A stretch of 64,000 nucleotides of DNA from Dryococelus australis (lineage: Eukaryota > Arthropoda > Insecta > Phasmatodea > Phasmatidae). Position 1 is the first letter of the stretch, and each line of letters begins with the position of its first letter. Where the stretch lies: the NCBI GenBank assembly GCA_029891345.1, contig CM056999.1, positions 29,175,418 through 29,239,417 of the forward strand, given 5' to 3'. Made by a program: the position numbers and the translations under genes. Positions 48,518-58,924 of this stretch are shown one piece after another. The notes beneath the pieces are model-generated. The model ran no database searches. It was not told where the DNA came from and saw nothing but the letters and a program-made list of their open reading frames with translations.

Positions 48518-49440
48518 TTAAAGTGAAACACTGAACATTTTGAAAGAACACTCTTCATGAAAACATTGATTCATCGGAATCGTCTGAGATACTTGAGGGT
48601 TCTGGAGCATAGTCTTTCTTGTAGGTGTCAGCTGGTAAGGACTTGTACCATCCATGGAATTCGACTGAAATAACATTGGCAGTGCATAACTGAAGCAGAT
48701 CTTGCTTTTTAGAAGCAGGAATAGGTAACTGGGTCTTATACAAAGTGGGCATATTTGCTGGAATGCTTGGAGGATGACCTCGTCCAGTAGTTCTAATAGT
48801 TCGGAATTCAGGGTATTCATGATTGTACTTGAATTAAATATTACCTGGCTGTTTTTTTCGTGACGTAGTACTTTTATTTTCAATCAGTTTACGCGATTGC
48901 CTTCTATGATTATTGACTTATTCTTAAGCAAATCTGGTGCCAAAGTTTTCAAGTCAATCATGTCTGAAAACTAAATTCTTTCACAATAGCTGGCACTAGT
49001 TTTGTTTTTCCTTCTCTTTGAGCGAACCGTAACAAATACATTAATCCAATCACGTACGGTATAAATTGAACATTGTTCCTTTGCTGTCTCACTCGAGCTA
49101 TGCATCGAGTCTACCTCCATGTATGAGTGGGCTCTGTCCAGAAATTTATGTTCGGAGGTGTATCTTTTGAACAACGTACACAAAAAGACCGATTGAGGTT
49201 TTGACCGCTGCATGTGTCGGAAAACAATGAAATCTCAGGTACACTCTCAGGAAGTTGTAATATCCGCTGCAATATAGCAGTCCCAATCTCACAGCTTCCT
49301 CTCTGGCCATTCCCTCAGACCATGCTGGAAGTAGGTAAGATGGTCTTGTCCCGTGCTCCAAACTCATCCGGTGATGCACAGCCCAGACTATGATGCCAGC
49401 AGGGGAGTCGAGACCCCGAGATACTGGGCTGGGGCACAAA
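48518..49440 (-). pseudogene. DUF7869-type transposon protein, C-terminal half, broken
   Basis: Minus-strand pieces include SEGMA.EEA near 49,310, a SDTCSGQNRN-like motif in a shifted frame near 49,195-49,230, then KFLDRAHSYMEVDSMHSSSE and IYTVRDWINVF in the frame 48,971-49,213. Next come FSDMIDLKTLAPDLLKNKS (48,890-48,960) and, in two overlapping frames, YKTQLPIPASKKQDLLQLC and GWYKSLPADTYKKD near the end. These blocks fit the insect transposon protein family annotated DUF7869. Stops and frame changes break it. The N-terminal half lies 3.6 kb upstream at 52,997-54,256 on the same strand. Confidence 0.65.
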
Positions 49441-49449
49441 GCGGATATT

Positions 49450-50600
49450 CGTTCCTTCGGAACTTCGTGCGTATCAAAACTCAGCGCAACATGTAATCAA
49501 AAAGTTGTTTCCTATAGGCAAGAAGTTTTATTTGGTGGGGGTTATAAAAATACAAGACGTTATAAGTTTCAACTATATAAATAAAATGCACGCTTTTTCA
49601 TGGTAAAAGTATCGTTAAACATGTCATTCAGTTCCATAATTATTTCAGCGTTCCAGAGATGACAACAGATAATGTAAAACACGTGACCTTTTTCTCATAA
49701 ATCTAAGGGTGCCGCATACATAGGCCGCCATATCTCGTACAAAGGTTATAAAAAATGTTCACCAAAATTGTAATCCATATGTGTGAGTGATGTCTGCCTA
49801 CGAGTAACATTTAAGAAACGTTTAACGTCCGAGGAAAGTTTTCAGTCTGTGGTTTCCTTTTTTAGTGTGAATTTTTCAATAGTTAGTAATGCTCAAACGA
49901 ACTTTTTCACTATATTTTTACGTAGAAAAATTACGGTGAACGATATTAAAAATAGCTAAAGGGCCAGTCGCGTACGCCTATGAAAGTGTGAGGTGCGCTG
50001 AGTGTGCAAAGACTGAACGTAACTAATCATTCAGCTCATTGCGCATAGAGATTATGATGAGGCAACCTGATAGTGAGACGTGTGATGCGCGTGTCTGTTT
50101 CACTTCATTTTTGCGCGCATCTAGGCTTCGGGCAATCAAAATACGCCAAAAAAGGTGGCATCTTTAACAAACATAAATAAATCACATATTCTGTGCCTAA
50201 TGTCGCACGAATGTTCTTATTTTAATTAATTTTTACGATATAATTTTAAAAAATAATACATTTGTATATTTCTTTCAGCATAGCCAATATTCTAAATTAA
50301 ATTATTCGCACTGTTTACTGATGTTTTGTACGCCTACAAAATCCTCAAATCAAGGCTACTTTTATGTGCAAATTATCACATTTATGGTATGTTTCATAAG
50401 CACACTACCTAGAAATATGCTAATTAGTGTTTTAGTTATTGCAAGACGCATTCAGGTATTTCTACAATAGACGAACTTGTTGGAGCGTGAATTTCGTTTG
50501 CAGGCCTATTTATTATGCAAATGCTTTCTGAAAAAGGAACTGAATTAACTGGCATACCGGGTAAAATTGCTTCATTATATATATATGCATTTCTTCGTCA
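49450..50600. other. Intergenic or insert DNA, no gene seen
   Basis: AT-rich with no supported coding sequence. It lies in the gap between the two DUF7869 halves. Confidence 0.5.
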
Positions 50601-50634
50601 GTCTGTGGTTAAGAAGAATTCAGAAGAATTTCTC

Positions 50635-51200
50635 TTACAAGATTTTTCCTTGTTCACTTAGCTTCTCTAATATGTCGTTCATTCTCCTTAACTTAATAGC
50701 CATTATTGTGTAACTGGCTACTTCAATGTAAGGAGTGCATCTATTTAATTTTCCTGCATTTCTGGGGGGAATCTTGCAGCTGTGTTCTTTGCAATGATTT
50801 CGTGTAATCTTCGGCAGCAAAATGCCCTGAATAATGTCTTGCTGAAAAAAAAAAATTATTTTCAGTGAATGTGAATTTCCTTTAACATCACTGAAAAGAA
50901 TTGGACATTTTACATAATCTAATAGATAAATCAAAACAAATGAAAATATAGATAAAATATATTCTTCACGTATTTGTCGAATTATTCCATTTTATTTATA
51001 ACTAGGATATTCACTCAAAAATGTAATCTTTCTTGGCAACTGTTTAAAGATGTCGCCTGAACGATACAAGCTACGTAGTCACGCGCTTCGAAAGCCTCGA
51101 TTTTATTTGCAATTTGTAATTGTAGTTTACGACTTTCACTTTGCAGCATTATTAGTTGATTTTTCGTAAGCGCTTCACTAGCATCGCCCATTGCATTCGG
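50635..51200 (-). CDS. Candidate two-exon small gene, unknown
   Basis: A frame starting at 51,206 or 51,191 (MGDASEALTKNQLIML, with a likely coiled-coil stretch ESRKLQLQIANKIEAFEARDY) runs to about 51,070. A second frame ends at 50,635 (VASYTIMAIKLRRMNDILEK near its end). It is preceded at 50,843 by a pyrimidine tract ending TTTTCAG, a good splice acceptor. A GTAGCT donor just after GACTAC near 51,077 could join them. Neither part has internal stops. The family is not recognised, and the first exon's donor is weak, so this is tentative. It lies between the DUF7869 halves on the same strand. Confidence 0.3.
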
Positions 51201-51953
51201 GCGCACACGTTATTTATGCATTAATTTGATACGTTTTTAAGTAAAATAGAATGGTAATAGCATATCTTGATACGTTTGAAGAGCTGAAAATTCCTTCTTT
51301 CTTAGAAAAATGGCCATTTTGTATATAGTGTTACTTATTTTATAAAAGAACAGATTATAAATACATTAAGTTTATACCACGCAGAAATACAGTTCACATA
51401 CGAGGCAGGCGGGCACATAACGTACCCGGCTTTGTATCTTGAAACGTTACTGAATAACTGTTTGTACTCATATGTGTCCACATTTTTACACTAATAGAAA
51501 CTCTTACGGTATTCGAAACGTGTTATGTAAGTTATAAGATCATAATGTTACTGTCATTCTTTCGGGTCTCCCAAATCTAAATTGATTATGAAATAGTTCA
51601 AAGTTTAAAGCTGTTAACTGCAAAAAAAAAACTATATAATACGTATTTCATAACCGCTAGTAAGAAATACAAAAAACAGAAACAGCATATTTTTTAAGAG
51701 TGCTTGTCTGCTCAGCTACGTGTTTTTCTTCTGGTAATAACCAAAAATGGATGTTGATGTTTTCACTCTAAAGTAGGCCATAACCTAATTGAATAATAGT
51801 GATTTTAATTCTCGTTAAAAACATAAAAGTTATCGTTTCTTTTAAATTTTCTTTATATCAGGTAGAATTACTGCATAAAAAGCATTGTTTAAAAAAATCC
51901 GTCATTTCCCCTTTCTTTTTTGTCCGTGGGCTGTCTTACATGCCTTCTCAAGA

Positions 51954-52210
51954 GCCGCAGTAGCTCAGTGGGTAGAGAACCCAATATTGAGGCCACAGTA
52001 GCTCAGTGGGTAGAGGACCAAATAGTAGGACCGCAGTATCTCAGTTGGTAAAGAACCTAAATAGGGGAGCCGTAGTAGGTCAGGAGCTAGAGAACCCAAT
52101 GGTGGAGCCTCAGAAACTCAGTAGTTATAGCAAACCCAATAGTGGGGCCGCAGTTTCCCAGTGGCTAGAGCACCCAGTAGTGGGACCGCGCGCGAAGCAG
52201 TGGGTAAAAG
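51954..52210 (+). repeat. Tandem array of seven 38-bp units carrying a tRNA box-A motif
   Basis: Unit starts at 51,954, 51,992, 52,030, 52,069, 52,107, 52,147 and 52,185 (spacing 38-40). The best units read GCCGCAGTAGCTCAGTGGGTAGAG followed by AACCCAATA-type spacer. TAGCTCAGTGGGTAGAG equals the D-arm and box A of a tRNA gene. No box B follows in any unit. Later units are more diverged, and the last is partial. Confidence 0.92.
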
Positions 52211-52739
52211 CTAGTATTCATATAAATCGGTTGTATGTAAACAGAATAAGTATTTCCAGTTTATAGTATTAAATACATTATAAAAATATCTAAGATTTGT
52301 GTGACGTACATACGAAGATTTGTTATTAATTGGTTTTCATAAACACTTAAAGAGTCTAAATGACTAATAATTAAAAAATAAGATACTCCCATTGTTACAT
52401 AATGCTACTTCTAACTGATAATTTGTGTTTACTTACATTGCACATTTTATACCTTAAACTTCAAAGAAGTGGTTATTCATGTATTAAATGTGTGCTTAAA
52501 AAGGCATTCGGAGGCAAGATAACATTTCTATGGAAAACGTGCACATGTATGTTATGTGTATTTACCAAATATACAGATCGTACTTAATATTCTAGTGTAT
52601 CTTATGAATCGATGCGTCCCGTGGCATCCAACAACAAAATACACACTTGCGATGTGAAACAGTAAAATAATAACTTATGGGTGTCTGTTTGTATAACACA
52701 ACCATAATTTGTCGTTGTTTGACATGTTATACACTTAAC

Positions 52740-52912
52740 AGTGTTGGTATTTTCTTTGACGTCTCGCCTACAAATTTGTAACAATTTGTATTGAAGGGCA
52801 CCTCTTTAGGAGATCTAAAATATTTTATATCGGTTCTTTTCGTTTTCTTCGAATAGTTACCACAACCATCCCGGCATATTTTCTCGCAGAATTCCTTCTT
52901 TCCAGAGCACAA
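52740..52912 (-). pseudogene. Possible THAP-like zinc finger fragment
   Basis: Minus-strand text ICRDGCGNYSKKTKRTDIKY followed by FRSPKE resembles the start of a THAP domain (C-x3-C, then an aromatic-x-F/S-P block). The rest of the domain (the distal C-x2-H) is not evident in frame. THAP domains occur in transposases and host regulators. The fragment lies just upstream of the DUF7869 insert gap. Confidence 0.3.
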
Positions 52913-52996
52913 TAGTGCTTTGTAAATAGCGCAGTCACACTGTCCTGTCGTATGGCGAGGGCTAGGCTACCCCGTGGCGCGGCTCCCTAGCCTACG

Positions 52997-54256
52997 TCAC
53001 TGCCAAGAAGCAAGGGAGGGGGAAGATGCACGCAAGACCACCTTACCTACTTCTACCATGACCTTAGACAATACAAAACTGTTACTACTGTGTGGTGTAG
53101 CAGACACATAGATAGTAATATTGTAGACGCATAGTTTTCTGCTGTCAATACATTTGAGAAGACTTGGAGAATGGTACCTGTAGAACACTTTGTAGGTCGA
53201 ATGTAACACTTAAGAAACTCTTTTCGTTCATTGCTCGTAATTTACCTACAGCTTTAGCCTTGTTAGCTTCGTCTCTTCTTTTAATGTGTTTGTCATACTC
53301 AGTCTTCATTTCATTTCTGAGAGCCGGGTTTTCATAATTCTTACTGATCCTTTTTTGGGTGAAATAACGAGAGATTGTTCACGAAAACATCGTCTGTGAG
53401 TAATTTCTGACACAATTGGCTCCTTACTCATTGTTGTTGCTCATTCTTCAGCCTCTTTTACATAGAGTACATACATTTTACGAATTGAAAGTTGTGGGTC
53501 CAGGTACTGCCTCTTAGTAGTTTTCCGGCAGTAGTGGGACTCGACAGTCGGAAAACTTTTGATATGTGATTTAACTCTTTCTATTACAGATTCGTTAGTT
53601 TAATTTACAGCTTCCTTTTGCCTCTCTTGTCGTTTTCACCAAATACTCCTACTTCAGTTCTTCCTGCCAATGCCTTTTCTACGGGTCCATGACTTACACA
53701 CAACGACTTTAAAAAAAAGGCTTTGCTCTACTGTTCTGTTTGATATTTCCTGTGCCTGTGCGTACTCTCCTAGTTTTAGTAGGTTCATCTACGACATGTT
53801 GAACTATTAAGTCCTTTTGACGGCAATAACCAAGTTGCCAAAAGCCTGGGCAAATATTTCTTCTACAATTATCCTCAAACCCGGACGTGCATTTCCAACT
53901 ACATGAACGACAGTTTTGGTGATTTAGCAGGCTGTTAGCCTTTCTTTGTTACATAAGTGCGTCCTGATTTCCTCTTTCTTTCCAATTTTATTTCTTTTCA
54001 AATTACCTGTGTCTCTTTTTGTCCATCTAGTTATATATTCCCTTTTATTGTAAGTCATATTTTCTTCAGATGATGTTGTTTCTTCACTATCAGAAGGTTG
54101 GTTAACATCACTACTTCCATCATCAGATAACATTAAATCTTGACTTATAACATCGTATTCATGGTTATCGTTGCTACAAGATGGCTCAGTTATATATTTT
54201 GATAGATCCTCATCAATTTGCCCAGTAACTGTAACTATATACGTCGTGGCATTCAA
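52997..54256 (-). pseudogene. DUF7869-type transposon protein, N-terminal half, broken
   Basis: The frame 53,924-54,256 is an acidic, Ser-rich start (SEETTSSEENMTYNKREYIT). It is followed on the same strand by an RNICPGFWQLGYCRQKDLIV block near 53,830, RAKPFFLKSLCVSHGPVEKA near 53,700, and SFPTVESHYCRKTTKRQYLD and PQLSIRKMYVLY near 53,470-53,560. Next come EYDKHIKRRDEANKAK near 53,280 and QSVLQVPFSKSSQMY near 53,185. This order is that of the DUF7869 family, ahead of the C-terminal half at 48.5-49.4 kb. Three or more stops break it. Confidence 0.65.
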
Positions 54257-54259
54257 AAT

Positions 54260-54877
54260 TGAATACTAAATCAGAAACAAACTTAACCTAAAATGTACTT
54301 CTATAAGAGTAGCATAACTTTATATGTTGTACTTACACTCAGTAGTACTATCTTTATTACGGGTTTCCTTTAATGCAAGTCTCAAAATATGCAATGCACG
54401 ACTCATGGTCTTCAATGTAAATTACATTTTACGTTACTTCAAACACTTACAAAATATCCAAAACAAACACTCGCACAAGCTTACAATAACAGCTGATTAC
54501 AAGCCACGAATGCCAATCTCACAAGTTAATTTTATATCTGTAAAAATTAGCAAGTCATGTTAGTCACCTTTTGAAACACAAACGTTTCACATGTAAAAGT
54601 GACCAAAGTGACTTAGTCTGAACGACTTGAAATTTGATTATCATGTCAACCTGACTAAGTTGGCACAGTCAATTGGTCTTGAACAATATTTTAAGTATCG
54701 AAACTTAGTCAGAATGCCGACTTTTTGTTTCTAGTCTACTGAGTGAGGTACTGATCTACTGAGTGAGGTACTGACTTGGGCATTTTTCGAAGTATTTTCC
54801 ATCCTTTATTAGGCATATGGTAATTTAAACTCATATTTGCAAATTTTTGACCTAGTTACTTTTGCCAATATACCAAC

Positions 54878-54909
<32 letters not shown>

Positions 54910-55230
54910 ATTATACATATATATGTGTGTGTAAACCATTTGCGACAAAGGGTGAAAAGGGTGTCCACGTGATTTTTCGTGCTAGTAAAATAGCTGTTTC
55001 TATAAACGTTCTGCTTAATTAAATAGTTCATACAGATTGTGACATTACTTTTGAAGCAACACAAGACGATTGAAGCTGAAAAGAAGACGAATAGAAATGA
55101 GAACGATGGAAGCAAAAGTAGTATAGAAATGCCGGTTCAAGAGCAGCCCACGACCATCAGAAAACCAACAGCAAATTGAATGCCCAAACAATCAGAAAAC
55201 CATCAGAAAAAATTACCGTTGTTTTCCTGA
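54260..55230. other. Intergenic DNA with short repeats
   Basis: A 20-bp sequence (TCTACTGAGTGAGGTACTGA) is duplicated in tandem near 54,734-54,773. A (TA)n/(CA)n microsatellite lies at 54,877-54,910. No gene is supported. Confidence 0.6.
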
Positions 55231-55234
55231 TCCA

Positions 55235-55410
55235 AAACATCAGCTGCCGATTCGAGCGCAACTGCAAAGAGTGACTGCAAAAAGTTGCGTTTAGGGCATC
55301 TGCAAAAAGTGACTGCAAAATGTTGCGTTTGGGGCATCTGCAAAAAGTGACTGCAAAAAGTTGCGTTAGAGTGCAACTGCAAAAAGTGACTACAAAAAGT
55401 TGCAAAGAGC
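55235..55410. repeat. 38-bp tandem repeat ahead of element A
   Basis: Units with TGACTGCAAAAAGTTGCGTT and GGGCATCTGCAAAAAG start at 55,272, 55,310, 55,348 and 55,387 (38-39 bp). Minus-strand Phe-Cys-rich open frames over it are repeat artefacts. Confidence 0.9.
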
Positions 55411-55461
55411 AGCTCAAGAAATTTGAATACGTAAAAAAATATAATATTCTGCATAATAAAG

Positions 55462-55713
55462 ATGGACCAGTTGCTCAATGTATTGAACAGAACCCAACAA
55501 TTTAAGAAACTTTCCGAACTTACAATCGTACAGTCCTATCCCATAGACCATGCTGAAATATATGATACATGGTATGGATGCAAAGTGGTAATTACTTCTG
55601 GAAATTTTAAAGTAACCTGGCCAGACAGATATCTTCAGATTTTCAGCGAAAAATTGTTAGACTGTGTTAATCGTGGAGGTATAAATTTTGCATATGATGG
55701 CATGGAAGATTGA
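55462..55713 (+). CDS. Small unknown protein at the left end of element A
   Basis: An intact 83-codon frame, MDQLLNVLNRTQQFKKLSEL at the start and a C-terminal CVNRGGINFAYDGME block. In between is a likely small beta domain (VVITSGNFKVTWPDRY). From memory, proteins with a similar LSELxxxxxYPI start and DRY block are encoded in other insect Polinton-like elements, but I cannot name a function. A stop lies just upstream, so the ATG is the likely start. It is followed by an AT-rich gap before the penton-like gene on the other strand. Confidence 0.45.
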   Translation: MDQLLNVLNRTQQFKKLSELTIVQSYPIDHAEIYDTWYGCKVVITSGNFKVTWPDRYLQIFSEKLLDCVNRGGINFAYDGMED

Positions 55714-56034
55714 GGCGTTAAACAAAGGCATTCTATTATGTTTTTTAAAGCATACATGATCGTCGTATTAGACATCAGTTGATTTTTATTTGTGCTCATA
55801 TTTCTATAAAGTTTTAATGATTATCCAATCATTAAAACACAATTATCGCTCTGACTTCGGCAATGTGCTACAACATAGTCTAATTAAAAATTTGGACACG
55901 CATCTGCAAATTCGATGCATTAAAGTAGCCAAAACATTGAGTTCTTTCATTGCACTTTCTATACAAATATTATTCATCATTATCATACGAAACTTTAATA
56001 TATAGAATATGACTACTTCCAACCCAAAAAATAT

Positions 56035-56760
56035 CTACGGCTTCATCTCTAATACCACTGTTCTTTCAGACAAATCATAGTTAATTAACTTACCTTTTTC
56101 ATCCCTAATTTCAACTATTATTTCATTAACTTGATTTGTTTGCACTGGGAAAAATAATGGATAAGCTGGTTCGTAATAGATCGTGTCGCCAAATCCAAAT
56201 GTTCTTGATTTAAAAGTGGCAATTATGCTAGTTTCTCTATGGTTATTTTCATCGTGTTTTACTATCATACCATTTACTGTATTACAGTATATATTTATTG
56301 TTTCGAATGGAGCAAATTTTGGAATTGTATAGCCATAAAAGTCCACATTTGCTTTCAGAGTTTTATTTTCTACAAAACCCAAAAGTTTTCATATGGAAAC
56401 CCCTTTTCCAAACTGTAATTTAAGCATACATTTTACTTTCATTCTGTCTGTTATTTTATCCAGCTCGAAAGATATATCATTTTCTTTCCCACCCATTGAA
56501 CCTACACTAACTGAAAAAATTGCTTTTATAGTTTTTTCATGATCTTTTAAGCTATATTGACCAACTGAAATATCAGTTGCTGATTCCGTATCATTATGGC
56601 CCACAAAATATAGCTTATTTCTCCCAGAGATAATGGTATGCATTAGATAAGTAGTATCGAACTGAACTAAAGCCAATGAGTTTCCCTCTATCTCTAAAGG
56701 GTAGTGTAGTCTCTTCTTCAACACTGATTTGTTATCTGTTAGTTTGAATACTTTACTCAT
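56035..56760 (-). pseudogene. Penton-like (PX-type) minor capsid gene of element A, one stop
   Basis: Frames 56,389-56,760 (MSKVFKLTDNKSVLKKRLHY start) and 56,035-56,382 are the same reading frame, broken only by a TGA at 56,391-56,389. The full product would be about 241 residues. It is beta-rich, with a short IPKFAPFETINIYCNT block and a C-terminal VNEIIVEIRDEKGKLINYDL segment similar to the element B gene. Such small Polinton capsid proteins are thought to be pentons with a single jelly roll. It is divergently arranged with the ATPase from a shared 30-bp start region, and element C repeats this arrangement. Confidence 0.55.
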
Positions 56761-56789
56761 TTATTACATTATTTTAAAAAAATTAATAA

Positions 56790-57480
56790 ATGAGGAAGAA
56801 ACATGTAGAATGGGATATTAAAATAAGAATACTGGACAAGACTGTATCGGAAAAACGTCATGGAGAATAATTACTTAATAATATTAGGTGTTGATTGTGG
56901 GTCCTAGTAACTTTGGGAAAACTACACTTATGATAGATAATTTTATATATGCTCAGGGAGGTTGGACTTTGCTATTCTCTATGTATGTTCAAAAAGTCTG
57001 GACCCACCAAAATATATAAATTTAAAGAAAGTTATAGATGTAGCATCAAAATTATTTAATGAACCAATAGCATACTTCTTTCCATTAAATGAAGAAATGG
57101 TTGACATAACTGAATGTCATAAAGAGTCTGTAGTTATTTTCGATGATATCATACTTGAAAATCAAAATATGGTAAGAGATTACTTTACTCGCAGTAGACA
57201 CAAAGATATTGATTGTTTCTATTTAGCTCAGACATACTCAAAAGTACCTAAGCAGCTTATAAGAGACAATGCTAAATTTCTTTGCATATTCAGACAAGAC
57301 GATACAAATCTTATACAAATTCATAGTGATTTTGTTGGTGGTGATATGTCATTTGAGAAATTTAGGGAGACGTGTTCAAAATGTTGGAATAATGAATATG
57401 GTTTTGTTACAATAGATATGACTTGTAAGTTATATAATGGCAAGTACCATAATAAAATTAACGACATTTTAAATTCTTAG
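56790..57480 (+). pseudogene. Polinton packaging ATPase of element A, frameshifted
   Basis: A start at 56,790 (MRKKHVEWDIKIRIL) leads to an intact P-loop GPSNFGKTT near 56,900-56,926. The main frame 56,962-57,480 continues with YVCSKSLDPPKYI, the Walker B region VVIFDDIILEN near 57,130-57,160, FYLAQTYSKVPKQL, CIFRQDD and the C-terminal GFVTIDMT block. FtsK/HerA-type ATPases of Polintons move the genome into the capsid. Frame changes lie near 56,870 and at 56,955-56,962, where GGW should join LDFAILY. The catalytic motifs are otherwise intact. The gene ends at a TAG at 57,478-57,480. Confidence 0.9.
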
Positions 57481-57541
57481 ATTGTAAGTTTTGTTTTTAA
57501 TGGAAACATTTCCATTAAAAACTAACATAATCTAATATTTT

Positions 57542-57800
57542 TAAACGTATTCATATACCATAACTATTTCAATAAACACAATTGTACCTTCGGGTACATT
57601 GTGGGCTTTTGGTATTTTAAAATATATCATATCATCAGGGTGTACTTCAAAAGTTTTATACATGTCAATTTTTTCCGTTCATGTTAACACTTGATAACAC
57701 TTTTATATTTTTCTGGTTTTATTATAATTTCAACTATTGTTCCATCTCTCATAAAAAAAAATATACTATTCGGTTATCAAAGTAAAATATTTTTTCTTTT
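57542..57800 (-). pseudogene. Small beta-type Polinton protein of element A, broken
   Basis: Minus-strand pieces MRDGTIVEIIIKPEKYKSVI (near 57,750) and YKTFEVHPDDMIYFKIPKAH, PEGTIVFIEIVMVYEYV (57,550-57,660) would form a protein of about 80 residues, mostly beta strands. A stop and a frame change lie between them. I do not know the function. It is convergent with the ATPase and follows the next minus-strand gene closely. Confidence 0.4.
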
Positions 57801-57805
57801 GAATT

Positions 57806-58120
57806 TTATTTTCCAACTAAACGAATAATGTTAATTCTGTTTTTCTGATAGTACTCTAAATTGATTGCGTCCATAGGGGCAATGGGATTTCCCACATGTC
57901 TTAGTCTTTTTTTTTCAAAGTCTATATTATTATCTATTTCCAAGTAAGTAAGATAGGCATTATCCAATGATATTTTATTCCTTGTCAGTGTGGTTATAAA
58001 GACGTTGAACTGTGTGTTGGAAAAAAAATCATTAGGACTGATCTTCTCATCATTGTTCATGCGCTCTTTAATTTGATCTTCAATCCAAGAGCTCATTAAC
58101 TCATTTCCGCATATATCCAT
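57806..58120 (-). CDS. Small element A protein with a fibre-like C-terminal motif
   Basis: An intact 104-codon frame starting MDICGNELMSSWIEDQIKER. The C-terminal part reads KKRLRHVGNPIAPMDAINLE then YY. The pattern L-x-x-V-G-x-P-x-x-x-x-D-A-x-x-x-x-Y is also seen in phage and virus fibre or tail-fibre proteins, at the junction of a trimeric stalk. A fibre or spike-base role is therefore an idea, not shown. The N-terminal half is helical and charged. It lies between the protease and the small beta-type gene on the same strand. Confidence 0.45.
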   Translation of the reverse strand: MDICGNELMSSWIEDQIKERMNNDEKISPNDFFSNTQFNVFITTLTRNKISLDNAYLTYLEIDNNIDFEKKRLRHVGNPIAPMDAINLEYYQKNRINIIRLVGK

Positions 58121-58140
58121 TGTTTATTAATTGTGAAATA

Positions 58141-58505
58141 ACTTTTGGATATTTAAAATAGTGTGAAAAGAGAATTTGCACAATTACACACAAATGACCA
58201 TAAGTTACTTGATTGAAATTTTGAATTCTATAATCGTTATAAAAATATTACTTCGAGATATGATATTAGTTGTCGCGGCGCATGTCTGCCAAATCAATCA
58301 AAATAATATTTGCTGTTTGCTTTTTTCCAATAGCATATCCAGTGTGTACCAGAGTCTGTCGAAACATCTAGATTAACAATTCTGCATTCATTATCGAGTG
58401 GTGTGTTAAGTAGCTCATCGATCATAAATACGCCACGAAAATTTTTAATGTTTAATTATTTAACCATTCGATCAATATCAAAGTTACTGAGTGGAGCAAT
58501 TATTT
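58141..58505 (-). pseudogene. Adenain-like protease of element A, catalytic Cys replaced
   Basis: Minus-strand blocks LSNFDIDRMVK and NIKNFRGVFMIDELLNTP start the gene near 58,490-58,400. Then ECRIVNLDV and SGTHWICYW (catalytic His) near 58,330 and YYFD (Asp) near 58,300, followed by a stop in the YFDSFG position. In a shifted frame QNFNQVTYGHLCVIV follows near 58,180-58,225. The usual pattern is C-G-H-L-C; here the first position is Tyr (TAT at 58,202-58,200). Polinton adenains process capsid proteins. The protease sits between the fibre-like and basic minor capsid genes. Confidence 0.7.
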
Positions 58506-58520
58506 TTTAACATTCTTACC

Positions 58521-58880
58521 CTACTTAACTTTCTTCAATCCCTTACCGTATTCCTTCATAGCTAAATTATGCCTGCGTTGTTCTTCCAATTTTTGGTTTT
58601 TCTTCTTGGCATTAATTACTGATGTAGTGATAGATGATGCACCACCAGCTAACACACTTAGAGCCCCCAATGCTGCGAAAATTAAAAGTGAAAATCCACC
58701 CTTGTGAACTGTCAATCTATTTCCAGTTTTAATTTCTTTCACATTTTCTTAAGCTGTGGAACTGAAATTGTGATAGCCATCCCTTTGTCCTCCTTTATTT
58801 TCCTGTTTTTACGATCCAGTTGGTCTTTCGTTAGGAAAGAATCAATATTCAAACCCTTCAACTTCTCATTAGGAACTTGA
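58521..58880 (-). pseudogene. Basic minor capsid (pX/pVI-like) gene of element A, frameshifted
   Basis: An upstream part reads VPNEKLKGLNIDSFLTKDQL and KEDKGMAITISVPQLKKM. After a one-base frame change near 58,745, the frame 58,521-58,742 gives a basic stretch, a Gly/Ala-rich hydrophobic segment (LLIFAALGALSVLAGGASS) and a basic tail EEQRRHNLAMKEYGKGLKK. Total length would be about 120 residues. The layout recalls adenovirus internal capsid peptides that act on membranes and are cut by the protease encoded next door. Element C has the same gene. Confidence 0.6.
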
Positions 58881-58924
58881 AATACAATGTTTTTTTACTT
58901 TCATTTATTATAACAAATATTTCA

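Noticed and set aside
51954-52210. Cluster of real tRNA genes
   Set aside because: Units are only 38-40 bp and lack anticodon arm, T arm and box B.
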